Part shown: positions 1-11,664 of the stretch, one piece after another
Layout: every line of letters begins with the position of its first letter
Position numbering within the stretch: position 1 is the stretch's first letter
DNA from: Vombatus ursinus
Lineage: Eukaryota > Chordata > Mammalia > Diprotodontia > Vombatidae
Direction: 5' to 3'
Length of the DNA: 64,000 bases
NCBI RefSeq assembly: GCF_900497805.2
Contig: NW_020949602.1
Location: forward strand, 2,001,978-2,065,977
Made by a program: the position numbers and the translations under genes
Notes under the pieces: generated by a model
Databases searched by the model: none
Seen by the model: the letters and a program-made list of their open reading frames with translations, nothing else
Told to the model about the DNA's origin: nothing

Positions 1-1631
<1,631 letters not shown>

Positions 1632-2281
1632 AGTTATGATTGCTATCTGTGTCTTTTCCCCCCATCCTTCCCCCCCCGTTTATGCTTTTCTTTCTCCTTT
1701 CTCCTTTCCCCCCTTCGCTAGTGTTTTGCTTTTGACCACGGCCTCCTTCAGTTCCACCTCCCTTCTATTATCCCTTTCCCTTTTCTTCCCCTTTACCCTT
1801 ATTGCTTCTTCCCTCCCTTCTATCCCCCCTCCCTTTTCTTTCCCCTTTCCCCTCCTACTACCTATAGTACAAGTTACATTTCTATATCCAACTGATTATG
1901 TTATTCCCTTCTTGAGCCAAATCTGATGAGAGTAAGGTTCAAACAACCCTCATCCCCCTCCCTTCTTTCCCTCTGCTCTAATAGGTTTTTGTGTCTTTTC
2001 CTGTAATGTAATTTACCCTTGTCTGCCTCCTCCTTTCTCAGTACATTTTCTTAGCTCAGACTAATCCACTTACTTGGATCCACTTAACCCACTTGATTAA
2101 ATTTTTTTTTTTATCATTACATCAAAGTCAACTTATATCCACCCCTTTTATGTATACTCCTTTAACATGGTGTAATAACAATACAGTTCTCAAGAGTGGC
2201 AAGTGTCATCTTCCCTTGTAGGGATGTAAACATTTTGCCCTTACTAACAACATATTGTATCTTTCTGTCCTATTTACCTTT
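1632..2281 (-). other. Long pyrimidine-rich spacer between L1-A ORF1 and ORF2
   Basis: About 650 bases separate the ORF1 stop side from the ORF2 start. On the plus strand the stretch 1640-1870 is strongly C/T-rich. The same type of spacer can be traced in L1-D (about 17345-17650). Human L1 has only a short spacer here, so a long one appears to be a trait of these marsupial L1s. No open frame of its own. Confidence 0.7.
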
Positions 2282-3314
2282 TTATGTCTCTCTTGAATCT
2301 TGTACTTGAAGATCAAATTTTTTGTTGAGCTCTGGTCTTTTTATCAGGAACATTTGGAAGTCCCCTATTTCATTGAATATCCATCTCCTTCCCTGAAAAA
2401 TCACACTCATTTTCACTGGGTAGTTAATCCTTGGCTGCATTCCAAGCTCCTTTGCCTTATGGAATATCATGTTCCATGCCCTACGGTCTTTTAATGTAGA
2501 GGCTGCAAGGTCCTGTGTAATCCTGATTGTGATTCCATGATATTTAAATTGTTTGTTTCTGGCTGCTTGCAGTAATTTCTCTTTTATCTGGTAATTTTGG
2601 AATTTAGCTATTATATTTCTTGGCATTTTCAATTTGGGATCTCTTCAGTCTGGGAGCGATGGATTCTTTCTATAGTTATTTTACCTTCAGGTTCTAGGAC
2701 TTCAGGGCAATTTTCCTTTATGATTTCCTGAAGGATATTGTCCAGGCTCTTTTTTTCGTCATGACTTTCAGGTAGGCCTATAATTTTTAAATTGTCTCTC
2801 CTGGATTGATTTTCCAGGTCAGCTGTCTTACCCATGAGGTATTTTACGTTTTCATCTATTTTTTCATTTTTTTGTTTCTGTTTGACTGATTCTTGCTGTC
2901 TCATAGAGTCATTAGTTTCCATTTGTTCAATTCTAATTTGTAACATATTGTTTTTTTCTGTTAGATTTTGTACTTTCTTCTCCAATTGGTCAATTGTATT
3001 TTAAGGGATTTATTTTCTTCATTGTACTTTTTTTCCAGTTGGCCAATTGTGTGTTTTAGGGACTTGTTTTCTTCACTGTACTTTTTTTCCAATTGGCCAA
3101 TTGTACTTTTAAAGGACTCCTCTACCTCTCTCATTTGACTTTTAAAATCCTTCTTGAATTCTTCTAAGAAGGCTTTTTGGGCTTCAGATCAGTTCATATT
3201 CCTTTTTGATGTTGCAGATGTGGGTTTGATGACAGTGTTGTCCTCTTCAGAATTTCTGTCTTGGTCTTCACTCTTCTCATAATAGGAATCTATCACACAT
3301 TTCTTTTTACTCAT
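2282..3314 (-). pseudogene. L1-A ORF1 relic (RNA-binding chaperone protein)
   Basis: ORF1p is the trimeric RNA-binding protein of the L1 particle. The likely start is the ATG at 3314, reading MSKKKCVIDSYYEKSEDQ. A coiled coil follows, with about three 54-base (18-residue) units at 2980-3100. Then comes the RRM-like part (2629-2985, with NLKIIGLPESHDEKKS) and the C-terminal domain (2282-2632, with MPRNIIAKFQNYQIKEK and FLIKRPELNKKF). Two of the coiled-coil units are 53 rather than 54 bases apart, which fits the frame break near 2985; a second break lies near 2630. There is also a stop at the NMN-SEAQ position near 3196. Confidence 0.85.
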
Positions 3315-3439
3315 GGTGTTTCTTTATTCCCTGGCCTTTAAAGAGATTAAGCTCTCCTGCTGGGGAGCAGAGGGCACTGACCCAAGCTTCTTGTGTTGGG
3401 AGCCTAGGTCTTGGTCACTGGCTTTGTGTGCTGGGGCCT

Positions 3440-4115
3440 CTTATGTTGGCAGTTGGAGCCTGTAGGGTTCTGGCAGCTTATCTGGTGTTGGGTTGGAATC
3501 AGCAAGGCTAGGACTTTCAGGTAAATCTAGGTTGCCTGCTTTTCCTTTCCTTTAGCTTTGTTTAGCTCCTTTTAGATAAGTGCTGCCAGGTGTTTATCTG
3601 CCTGGGACCCCTTGCAGTGCTGCCTCCCTTATTTCTGTTGAGGTACTGGGAGACTTCTTTGCTGTACAATGCGGAGGCACCTGGTGGTTTTCTGAGCTGG
3701 TTTCCACCAATTACCCCAACCTCACTGAGGCACTCAGAGGTACAGCTGTTGGCGTTTGCCTGCTCAACCACCTGGGCTTCGGGATCTGCTCTTGGTTGGC
3801 AGTTGGAGGCTGTAGGGTTCTGACAGCTTACCTGGTATTGGGCTGGAATCAACAAGGCTGGAACTTTTTGGCACCTCTAGGTTGCTTTCTTCAGCTCCTT
3901 TCAGAAAATGCTGCTGGGTGCTTATCCGCCTGGGGCCCTTTGTAGTGCTGCTTCCCTTATTTTTGCTGAGGCACTGGGAGACCCATTTGCTGTAGAATGC
4001 CGAGGCACCAGAATCTCCTCCTGGTGTGCTAAAGTGGGTCTTTCCACCAGCTGGCTGGGCCACTCCTGTTTCGTACTGCTCCCTTTCCCCCAGGGTAAGA
4101 GGTGCCTTTCCCATT
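3440..4115 (-). repeat. Two tandem units in the L1-A 5'UTR (about 330-350 bases each)
   Basis: The block 3440-3788 is repeated at 3790-4115. 'agttggag.c tgtagggttc' occurs at 3451 and 3801, 350 bases apart. The 'tgctgc..ggtg.ttat' block occurs at 3581 and 3909, 328 bases apart, the difference being an indel of about 22 bases. Tandem promoter monomers are known in mouse L1 5'UTRs. By analogy these may be promoter units, but that is inference. Confidence 0.75.
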
Positions 4116-4395
4116 AATCCCTCTAGCTACCTGGGCTACTGTACTGGTGCACCCCATCTTTCTTCTGATTCAGCTGTTCCAGGGTTTTTTCTGGGGTGAT
4201 ATTTTCTGGGTTTTCAGAGGTTGATAGAGGAGGGTGAGAGTGACTACCTTTTTACTCCACCATCTTGGCTTCCAGAAGTGGAAGTCCTGCTTGGCCCAAA
4301 TATCATCTTTCCATGCAGGAATGTAAACAGTTCAACCTTAATAAGTCTCTTATGATTTCTCTTTCCTGTTTACCTCTTCATAGTCCACTTGAGTC

Positions 4396-5467
4396 TTATA
4401 TTTGAAAGTCAAATTTTCTATTCAGCTCTGGTCTTTTCATCAAGAATGCTTGAAAGTCCTCTATTTCACTGAATGACCATTTTTTCCCCTGCAGGATTAT
4501 ACTCAGTTTTGCTGGGTAGGTGATTCTTGGTTGTAATCCTATCTCCTTTGCCTTCCAGAATATTATATTCAATGCCCTGTGGTCCCTTAATATAGAAGCT
4601 GCTAAATCTTGTGTTATCCTGATTATGTTTCCACAATACTTGAATTGTTTCTTTCTGGCTGCTTGCAATATTTTCTCCTTGACCTGGAAACTCTGGAATT
4701 TGGCTACAATATTCCTAGGAGTTTTCCTTCGGGAATCTCTTTCAGGAGAAGATTGGTGGATTCTTTCAATTTCTGTTTTGCCCTCTGGCTCTAGAATATC
4801 AGGGCAGTTTTCCTTGATAATTTCTTGAAAGATGATGTCTAGGCTCTTTTTTTGATCATGGCTTTCAGATAGTCCAATAATTTTTAAATTTTCTCTCCTG
4901 GATCTATTTTCCAGGTCAGTTGTTTTTCCAATGAGATATTTCACATTGTTTTCTAATTTTTCATTCTTTTGGATGTGTTTTACAGTGTCTTGATTTCTCA
5001 TAAAGTCACTAGCTTCCAATTGCTCTATTCTAATTTTTAAGGAAGTATTATCTTCAGTAATCTTTTGGACTTCCTTTTCCATTTGGCCAATTTTGCTTTT
5101 TAGGGCATTGTTTTCCTCTGGCTTTTTGGACCTCTTTTGCCATTTGGGTTAGGCTGTTTTTTAAGGTGTTATTTTCTTTAGTACTTTTTTGGGTCTCCTT
5201 TAGCAAGCTATTGACTTGTTTTTCATGATTTTCGTGCATCACTCTCATTTCTCTTCCCAGTTTTTCCTCTACTTCTCTTACTTGCTTCTCAAAATCCCTT
5301 TTGAGCTCTTCCAAGGCCTGGGACTGATTCATATTTTTCTTGGAACCTTTAGATGTAGGAGCTTTGACTGTGTTGTCTTCTTCTGGTTGTGTTTTGATCT
5401 TTTTTGTCACCAAAGTAAGATAATATAGTCTGACTCTCTTTGTGCTGATTCTCATGATCCTGGCCAA
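4396..5467 (-). pseudogene. L1-B ORF1 relic
   Basis: The main piece (4396-5082, 228 codons) runs from a coiled coil (MEKEVQKITEDNTSLK) through NLKIIGLSESHDQKKS to the C-terminal domain ending FLMKRPELNRKF. The upstream piece 5054-5467 carries EEDNTVKAPTSKGSKKNMN, matching EEDNTV..PTS in L1-A ORF1, and joins in a different frame near 5054-5110. The exact start is unclear. Apart from that one break most of the frame is open, which suggests moderate age. Confidence 0.85.
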
Positions 5468-5698
5468 TTACTTGAGTTTTAAACTCTTTGTTAAGGTAAG
5501 AGTTTGCTTCCAGTGTGGAAAATGTACTGTCCCAAGCTTTGGGGGTTTGTACAGCTGTTTTCAGAGCTACTTCTAGGGATCTGTAAATTTTCAGTTCTTC
5601 CAAGGTGGTATGATAAAGGGCGAGGTGTTTCCTCTCCACCGTCACAACAAGCTCCACCATGCCAGCACTCCTCCTTGCCCCAGGATCCCCCCTCAGAA

Positions 5699-6152
5699 CT
5701 ATGTTCCAGGCACTGTGCTAAGGGCTGGGGATAGAAAAAGAGGCAAAAGACAGTCCCTACCCTCAATGAGCTCACAATCTAATAGGGAAGAGCACGACAG
5801 AGTTCTTGTAATGGCATACATTACTCAAAATACCTCTGAAAGCTAGGCTGCTGTCTCCTCTTTCTTTCCTTTGTTACAGTTCCCACAATTTTTGGTCTCC
5901 CACAGTTCTCCTATGGGTCAGGAATACAACATTCCCATTTACAGTTCTTACAACCAAGAATCACCTACCCAGCAAAACTGAGTATAATCCTGCAGGGGAA
6001 AAAATGGTCATTCAGTGAAATAGAGGACTTTCAAGCATTCTTGATGAAAAGACCAGAGCTGAATAGAAAATTTGACTTTCAAATATAAGACTCAAGTGGA
6101 CTATGAAGAGGTAAACAGGAAAGAGAAATCATAAGAGACTTATTAAGGTTGA
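5699..6152. other. 454-base patch made of two exact local copies
   Basis: Inserted in the 5'UTR of L1-B. Bases 5699-5940 are an exact direct copy (242 bases, no mismatch by eye) of 6964-7205. Bases 5941-5947 are 7 filler bases. Bases 5948-6152 are an exact reverse complement (205 bases) of 4332-4536, which is the 3' end of L1-B ORF1. The first copy begins and ends abruptly within an L2 piece, while the 6964-7205 copy sits in natural continuous sequence, so 5699-5940 is the derived copy. Fits replication template switching; an assembly error is the alternative. Confidence 0.92.
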
Positions 6153-6672
6153 CCCAGATCCAAGCACAGGCAAAGCAAGAGATTTCTGCCTCAGCACTGG
6201 TAGAGAGATCCCTGCAATCCCCCTCTGATCAGCCACTCGATTCCCCCTCAGTCTGTGGGCCGGAAGCTCAGGAGGCAGCCACCACCTGGTGCCACACTGG
6301 GGACTTGCGATTAAGACCTAGCTTCTCTCTCTCACTGCAATCACAGACTTTTCCCACTGACCTTCTAAGTTGTCTTTGGCGTTCATGGGTTGAGAAGTCT
6401 GGAACTGCCACAGCTGCCAGCGATTCAGTTCTCTGAGGCCTGCTCCAGGTTCGCTGTGGCCTGTGCGCCCATGCCAAACTGTGTTCCTCTCCCAGCCTGG
6501 CACGATATACCCTTCCAATCAACCATCTAGGTTGTCTGGGCTGTAAATTTGTTTCACTCTGTCTTTTTGTGGATTCTGCTGCTTTAGAATGTGTTAGAGC
6601 CATTTTTTTTACAGGTATTTGGAGGGGTTTGGGGGAGAGCTCAAGCAAGTCACTGCTTTCCCTCCACCATCC

Positions 6673-6935
6673 TCAATACCTCTCTCATTCTGAGGCTGTT
6701 GATCTGGGCCATCAGTGATCCAGGCTGTGGTTTCCCTGGTTGTCTCCTAGTGTGGCTCATCGGTCTACCTATAGCTTCCTATAGCTCCCAGCAGACTCCA
6801 GAACTGCTGCTCCTGGCCTCTTTCCCTGTGGTAGTTATCGTGGCACCCAGCCCGTCCTTCGGACAATGGCTGTTGTTGTCCCCTTTTCCAGGAAATCAGC
6901 TTTCTATCATAAAACCCCAGAAGGGAAGAGTCAAT
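6673..6935. other. Unique-looking sequence
   Basis: Between the 5' end of L1-B and an L2 piece. No repeat or coding signature recognised. Confidence 0.5.
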
Positions 6936-7060
6936 CAGTCAGTAAACACTTCTTAAGTACCTGCTATGTTCCAGGCACTGTGCTAAGGGCTGGGGATAGA
7001 AAAAGAGGCAAAAGACAGTCCCTACCCTCAATGAGCTCACAATCTAATAGGGAAGAGCAC
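6936..7060 (-). mobile_element. L2 LINE 3' end
   Basis: Carries the reversed L2 3' signature 'tatgttccaggcactgtgc' followed by the characteristic 'ctcaatgagctcacaatct' block. The stretch from 6964 on is duplicated exactly at 5699. Confidence 0.75.
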
Positions 7061-7414
7061 GACAGAGTTCTTGTAATGGCATACATTACTCAAAATACCT
7101 CTGAAAGCTAGGCTGCTGTCTCCTCTTTCTTTCCTTTGTTACAGTTCCCACAATTTTTGGTCTCCCACAGTTCTCCTATGGGTCAGGAATACAACATTCC
7201 CATTTTGAGCAACTTCCAAGGAATTCTCCATTCCCAGTGTTTCCTTGGGTCAAGGTGACTCTTTAGTCTGATGTTCTTTCCTCTCTAGCACCTGGTTGCT
7301 TGCTATTCTTAACATTTGGCAGAGCCCCACTTTCCTCCCCATTTATCCTATCAAAGACTCATTATGTCCCTGTAGGTGCAACTGAGTGGGTAGATTTATT
7401 CTAATTACTAACCT
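7061..7414. other. Unique-looking sequence
   Basis: Pyrimidine-rich in part; its first 145 bases (to 7205) are the rest of the duplicated segment. No gene or repeat recognised. Confidence 0.5.
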
Positions 7415-7510
7415 TGATTCTGTTTCTTTACCTGTAAAATGAGGATGTTATACTCAGTGATCTAAAAATTCCCTTTCACCTCTAAATCTAGGATATTCTA
7501 ACATGATATC
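7415..7510 (+). mobile_element. MIR-like SINE, 3' half
   Basis: 'tttctttacctgtaaaatga' followed by the 'ccctttcacctctaaatcta' tail that I associate with marsupial MIR/MON1-type SINEs. The 5' half is not recognisable. Confidence 0.55.
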
Positions 7511-7694
7511 TGGAGCTGCTTTCCACACCATCCAAGGTAGATAGATGGATGGGACCAGGTGAGAGCCAACCAATCACTTCCTCCCTTGGCTGATGGAAAT
7601 TCATTGTCCTTCTACATAAATTCAGTAACCATCAAGAAATGTAGAATGCAAGGCTAATGAGGCATACGTGCAGGAAATGAATGAAAAAGCATTC

Positions 7695-7835
7695 ATTTAT
7701 TATTTATTTATCATTTATTATTCATTTATTCTATTCCAAGTATTGTGCAAAGTGCTACAGATGAAAATAGAAAAAGTAAGACAGTGCCCTGCTCTCCAGG
7801 AGCTCCCACTTTAATTCAGAGAGACAACACAGAAA
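7695..7835 (-). mobile_element. L2 LINE 3' end, diverged
   Basis: Reversed L2 3' signature in decayed form ('attctattccaagtattgtg', 'tctccaggagctcccacttt'). Followed up to about 8289 by sequence in which I see no gene or clear repeat. Confidence 0.55.
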
Positions 7836-8289
7836 TATAAATTCCCTTGCCTGGGAGAAGGAAAGTCCTGGAAGGAAGGACTAAGAAGGCAGCAGGGCAG
7901 ATAGTAAGGCCCAGGAGGCCTTGGGTTAGGCCAGTAGGTCAAGTGACGTTGTCAGAGGACTAGAGGTTATAGGAGCAGATCACTTGGTGAGACCTGGAGG
8001 TACTTAGGAGGTGGTAGCAGGGCAGATGGCAAGGGCAGGAGATCCTCCATTTTTCCTGGAAGGATGAGAATTGGTGTCTCTAATTCATCCAAAATACCTG
8101 AGTAGTCAAGCAGTTGGAATAGGTTCTGTGCAGCCTGGGGCCTTCTCAGCCAATCACTCATTCTTCTGATTAACTCAAAGAATCAGCTCATAAAAATATG
8201 GCTGAAATTTTACAGTTAGTTCAATACCTCATTGACACATTAAAACCTAATCATTTGTGACTACATTAACTCAATAGGGGAATGCAAAC

Positions 8290-8630
8290 AAATCACATGA
8301 GGATCAAATCAAGTAATGTTTGTAAAGTATTTAGCACTGTACCTGACATGCTGTCGTTCAGTTGTGTCCAATTCTTCGTGACCTTGTGGACCACACTGTT
8401 CATGGAATTTTCTTGGAAAAGATACTGGAGTGGTTTGCCATTTTCTTTTCCAGTTGATTAAGGCAAACAGAGGTTAAGTGACTTGCCCAGGATCATACAA
8501 CTAGTGTCTGAGGCTGGATTTAAACACGGATCTTCCTGACTCCAGGACCAGCACTTTATCCACCAAGCTATCTAGCTGCCTGATATATAATAGGTGCTTA
8601 ATATATGCACATTCCCTTCTATCCCTTACA
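8290..8630 (+). mobile_element. MIR-like SINE 3' part, split by a MAR1-type SINE
   Basis: The MIR tail reads 'gtaaagtatttagcactgta' up to 8349 and resumes at 8579 with 'ataataggtgcttaatatat'. It is split by the SINE at 8350-8578. Confidence 0.6.
8350..8578 (-). mobile_element. MAR1-type SINE (tRNA/CORE head, RTE tail)
   Basis: On the plus strand it starts with the reversed RTE tail ('gtcgttcagttgtgtccaat', 'ttcttggaaaagatactgga') and continues into the reversed SINE body ('gttaagtgacttgcccagga'). Flanked by an imperfect 8-base TSD: CCTGACAT at 8342-8349 and CCTGATAT at 8579-8586. Confidence 0.75.
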
Positions 8631-8639
8631 TGACAGGGC

Positions 8640-8745
8640 AAGTCTTTTCTCCTCTCTTGGGTGCCATTTCCTTATGTCTAAGATAAAGGGAATTGGACCC
8701 AATGATCTCTAAGAACCCTTTTCATTCAAGATCAGGCATTCTACT
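8640..8745 (+). mobile_element. MIR-like SINE, 3' half
   Basis: Decayed 'tttccttatgtctaagataaa' followed by 'ggaccc aatgatctctaaga', as in marsupial MIR/MON1-type tails. Confidence 0.45.
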
Positions 8746-8879
8746 TGTTTCTGTGTCCCCTTCTGAGCTTTTTGTTCTATATCTTTTTTCCAAGTTTTAG
8801 TGTTATTATTAATTACTATTATTGCTACTAGAATATCAGTAATGCTATTATTACTAATGTTTATGTAGTTATAATCAAT

Positions 8880-9065
8880 GCATGTATTGTTCTGATGCAC
8901 CTGTTCACTCTGCATCACTTCATATGTCTTCCTGTCTTTCTTGGTATTCGTCATATTCGCCATTTTTATAGTACAAAAATAATGTTCCTTCATACTCATA
9001 AACCACATTTTGTTCAGCTTTTACCCAGTTGTTAAGAATATTAGTTGTTTCCACTGGCTCCCTTT
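8880..9065 (-). mobile_element. L1 3' fragment
   Basis: The plus strand shows the reversed end of L1 ORF2 and the start of the 3'UTR ('gttcactctgcatcacttca', then 'aaccacattttgttcagc'). The same landmark occurs in the other minus-strand L1 3' ends of this window, for example 56430-56565. Confidence 0.65.
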
Positions 9066-9434
9066 TGAAGTCTGTTTCATTTATCCAATGTTGACTTAGC
9101 AGACTAGATTACTTTTCCAAGCTGTTGTGCTAATTACAGCTTAGGGGAGCTAACAAGATTCAACCAGAATGACGAGAGGAATTCAAGGCATTGGCTTATG
9201 CTGAAATGATACACAGCTATTTATAGACCAGCAATTATACCAATACTGTTAATTAGTCAGCATTTCCATCACCTTTCATTAGCAGATGATTCTCTCATTA
9301 TTTGCTAGTTAATTGTCCTATTATCAACACTCTCATTTGATATAAGGTATGCAGTGCTAAATGACTTGCCTTCAGGAATAAGTTAGTGCTGGAACTAAGA
9401 TCAGTACTTAGAAATTCAGATGCAGAAACACCTC
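9066..9434. other. Unique AT-rich sequence, possible conserved element
   Basis: No repeat signature. Rich in TAATTA-like homeodomain cores ('gctaattacagctt', 'ctgttaattagtcag', 'gctagttaattgtc'). See the finding on this segment. Confidence 0.4.
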
Positions 9435-9552
9435 GGAAAAGTAGTGTGGGATAAGGCAGAGTGTATTGGAATCAGAAAGACCCAGGTTTGAATCCCACTT
9501 CTGACACTTCCCAGCCATGTGGTGATTAGCAAATCAGTTAATTTTCCAAGCT

Positions 9553-9957
9553 TCTGTTTATTCATATGCAACCCTTGGCTCCAAAGCCCAGTTGCATGGG
9601 ACTCTCTCCTCATTGATGGAGAAGGATCACTCATTGCCGTGTGCCTGCATGGTGGGGGAGAGAGGGAGAACAGAGAAACTGGAGAGAGAGGAAGAAAAGA
9701 GAAGCTCTTCTGACTTCTAGCTTTGGGAAAGAAGCTGTGCTTATATTTAAGGGAGCAGATAGACACAATTCTAACCTGGTACCCCAACTCTCTGAGGACA
9801 GAAGAGTAGTCAACCCCTGGCCCCTGCTTCCTTCCTGGCAAGAATAACAGTCTACCTTGTAGAAGGGTAGGGGAAGGAGACCCTAGAGATGTCTGTTCTT
9901 ACCTCAATGTGAACCATTTCTAGACAAGCAAAATGGCACCCAACTCCCCCATGCCTT
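9553..9957 (+). mobile_element. LTR-like fossil (copy 1 of a dispersed family)
   Basis: Homologous by eye to 13562-14437: both begin with TG, share 'ggactctctcctcattg' near the start, and share 'ctctctgagga' and 'cttggcaggagt'-like blocks near the end. Dispersed solo-LTR origin is inference. This copy is much shorter than the other, and both are clearly old. Confidence 0.4.
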
Positions 9958-10018
9958 TACATATTTGGAAGATGGGAATGATGATACCTGAAATATCTGC
10001 TAACAATACACTATTTTC

Positions 10019-10649
10019 CAGAGGTTCTCAAAGTAAGCTATACTGCCCCCTGGGGGGCACTAGAATGATCAAGGGGGGTGGTGGTAACCTTGGGTGCAAT
10101 TGCAGGCATTGAATAAAAATAAGGGGACAGTGAAAACATAAAGAAAGAAGAGAAGAGAAGAGAAGAAAATTTTGAAAAACCATTTGTACATATTTCATCT
10201 GTTGTGTAACAGAGTTAAATTCATAGTAATTATATTATTTTCCAAATAAACAGCAAAATGCAAGTTATAATGGATCAGTGGTCAAGTCTGCTGACAGGTC
10301 TTGACAAGCAAGTGTTGGCAGGTGAGCATGTGGCACATTATTGGGAAATTTAGCATGCATTGGCAGGAATGTGTGCGTGTGATGAGTTTACAATATGGTA
10401 CTATATGGTTACATGGTGCAATATTGAATCATCAAAATTTCAATGCAGGGAAAAAACCCCACAAATTTACAATAAATTATTAAATTTAAGATGTATCATT
10501 TAAAACCTTTTTTATGTTTTTTTTTAAATGACACAATTTAAAAAAAAACTCTTTAAAGATTTTAAAGGGTTAAAGAAAGATTTCCAGGGGGCACTGAGTA
10601 ATTTTTTTTTAAAAGGGGGCAGTAGGCCAGGCAAATTTGGAAACCTCTG
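10019..10649. mobile_element. hAT-type non-autonomous DNA transposon
   Basis: Terminal inverted repeats: CAGAGGTTCTCAAAG at 10019 and the inverse ending at 10649 ('tttggaaacctctg'). Length is about 631 bases. No transposase frame is seen, so it was probably mobilised by a partner element. CTCF-like cores lie close to both ends (10043-10053 minus, 10584-10595 plus). An 8-base TSD is not clear. Confidence 0.7.
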
Positions 10650-10735
10650 ATTTAAAGGTTCAAGGGAGATAATCTTTGTAATGTGCTTGGCACCTAAGTT
10701 ATGATCCTCTTACTAAGGTTCTGATTCCATTCTCC

Positions 10736-11664
10736 AGTAGTGTATGCCTACAGTATGCAGTTGGCTTACAGAGTCAAATGGCCCAAGTGTGGTCCATGTA
10801 CCACCAGCTCTGGAATCCCCCACTGCTTAGCCATCATCAGGAGGTACTGGAGAAGATAGGTGGACCTCAAGATACATAAGATGCTCTCCCGGGACTGATT
10901 GGGAACCTCTGAAATCAAGGTCAAATCTAGATCCCCAGATACTACTCTTCTAACAGATGAGTCAGGAACCCTGAGTCATGGAGAAAGTGAGCTCCTTGAG
11001 CCCACATGGTGCCTAGCACATGGCAGATGTTTAATGCATGCTTGGTGAATTGAAATAAAAAGCAAAGCTTTGAATTGGGACAGGATTGCAAGGTGAATAA
11101 CAGGGGATAGTCAAGCAATACAAGCATTCTTGGCTCCCAGACACAAAGGAAAAAAAAATGCTTTGCTAGGAGGTAAGGGAGGCTCAAAAGGGAAAGGGAG
11201 GACATGATAGAGCCTGTAAAGTATGGCTGAATTGAAGGCTGGTAGAAGGTTCATTGGGTAGCTTTTGAACCCCTGAGTACAGCTTCTACACTTTCTACTG
11301 CTTTTCACTATTATGGTCTCAACAAGAGATCTCTCTTTATCATCTCTCCTTAACTTTCTTTCAACAGCTTGCATGCAGGCTATACCCTGCCATGTTTGCA
11401 TCAACATGTTTTCATGCAGAAACCTTCCTCCCTCCAGCCCAGAAATCTCCATTGCCTTCCTGATGCAATCACCTCTGCTGACCCCATAAGTAGGTTTCTC
11501 TTCCTGATTCAACCACCTAGTATCAGAGGCACAGTATCTCATGGGAAAGGGAGTCATGGGGATTTCTCCCAGTAAGTGATTATTCTTCATGTTTAGGTAT
11601 TGTGGGGATGTAGTCTGATGGAATATGTAGTCTGTTCCCTCACATGTGCTCACATTTCATTAAT
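10736..11664. other. Mostly unclassified sequence with one L2 tail
   Basis: 10788-10920 weakly resembles a MER5-type hAT piece ('gtggtccatgtaccaccagc'). 10978-11050 is an L2-like plus-strand tail ('gagctccttgagcccacatg'). 11111-11653 has a 180-codon minus frame that resembles no protein I know and is of a length expected about once by chance in a window of this size. Confidence 0.45.

Larger units (their letters stand above)
4282..6672 (-). mobile_element. L1 LINE (L1-B), interrupted by L1-A
   Basis: Contains the ORF1-ORF2 spacer start, ORF1 and 5'UTR of a second minus-strand L1. It ends near 6672, where the plus strand reads 'ccctccaccatc', the reverse of a typical L1 5' start. Its ORF2 side was split off by L1-A at about 4281 and lies beyond the left edge. 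A 454-base foreign patch (5699-6152) interrupts the 5'UTR; the sequence before and after it reads as continuous L1 5'UTR. Confidence 0.85.
9435..10735 (+). mobile_element. MIR SINE broken into three pieces by two later insertions
   Basis: Piece 1 (9435-9552): SINE head with 'aggtttgaatcccacttctg'. Piece 2 (9958-10018): 'ggaagatgggaatgatgata'. Piece 3 (10650-10735): 'gagataatctttgtaatgtg'. Read together they follow the order of a single MIR. The breaks are filled by an LTR-like fossil and a hAT transposon. Confidence 0.6.

Noticed and set aside
5699-7205. 242-base exact direct repeats 1265 bases apart, like two LTRs
   Set aside because: The repeats start and end inside an L2 piece and unique DNA, have no TG...CA ends, and enclose L1 5'UTR. 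A copied patch explains them better.
11111-11653. 180-codon minus-strand open frame as a host gene
   Set aside because: No recognisable motif. A frame of this length is expected about once by chance over six frames of 64 kb.
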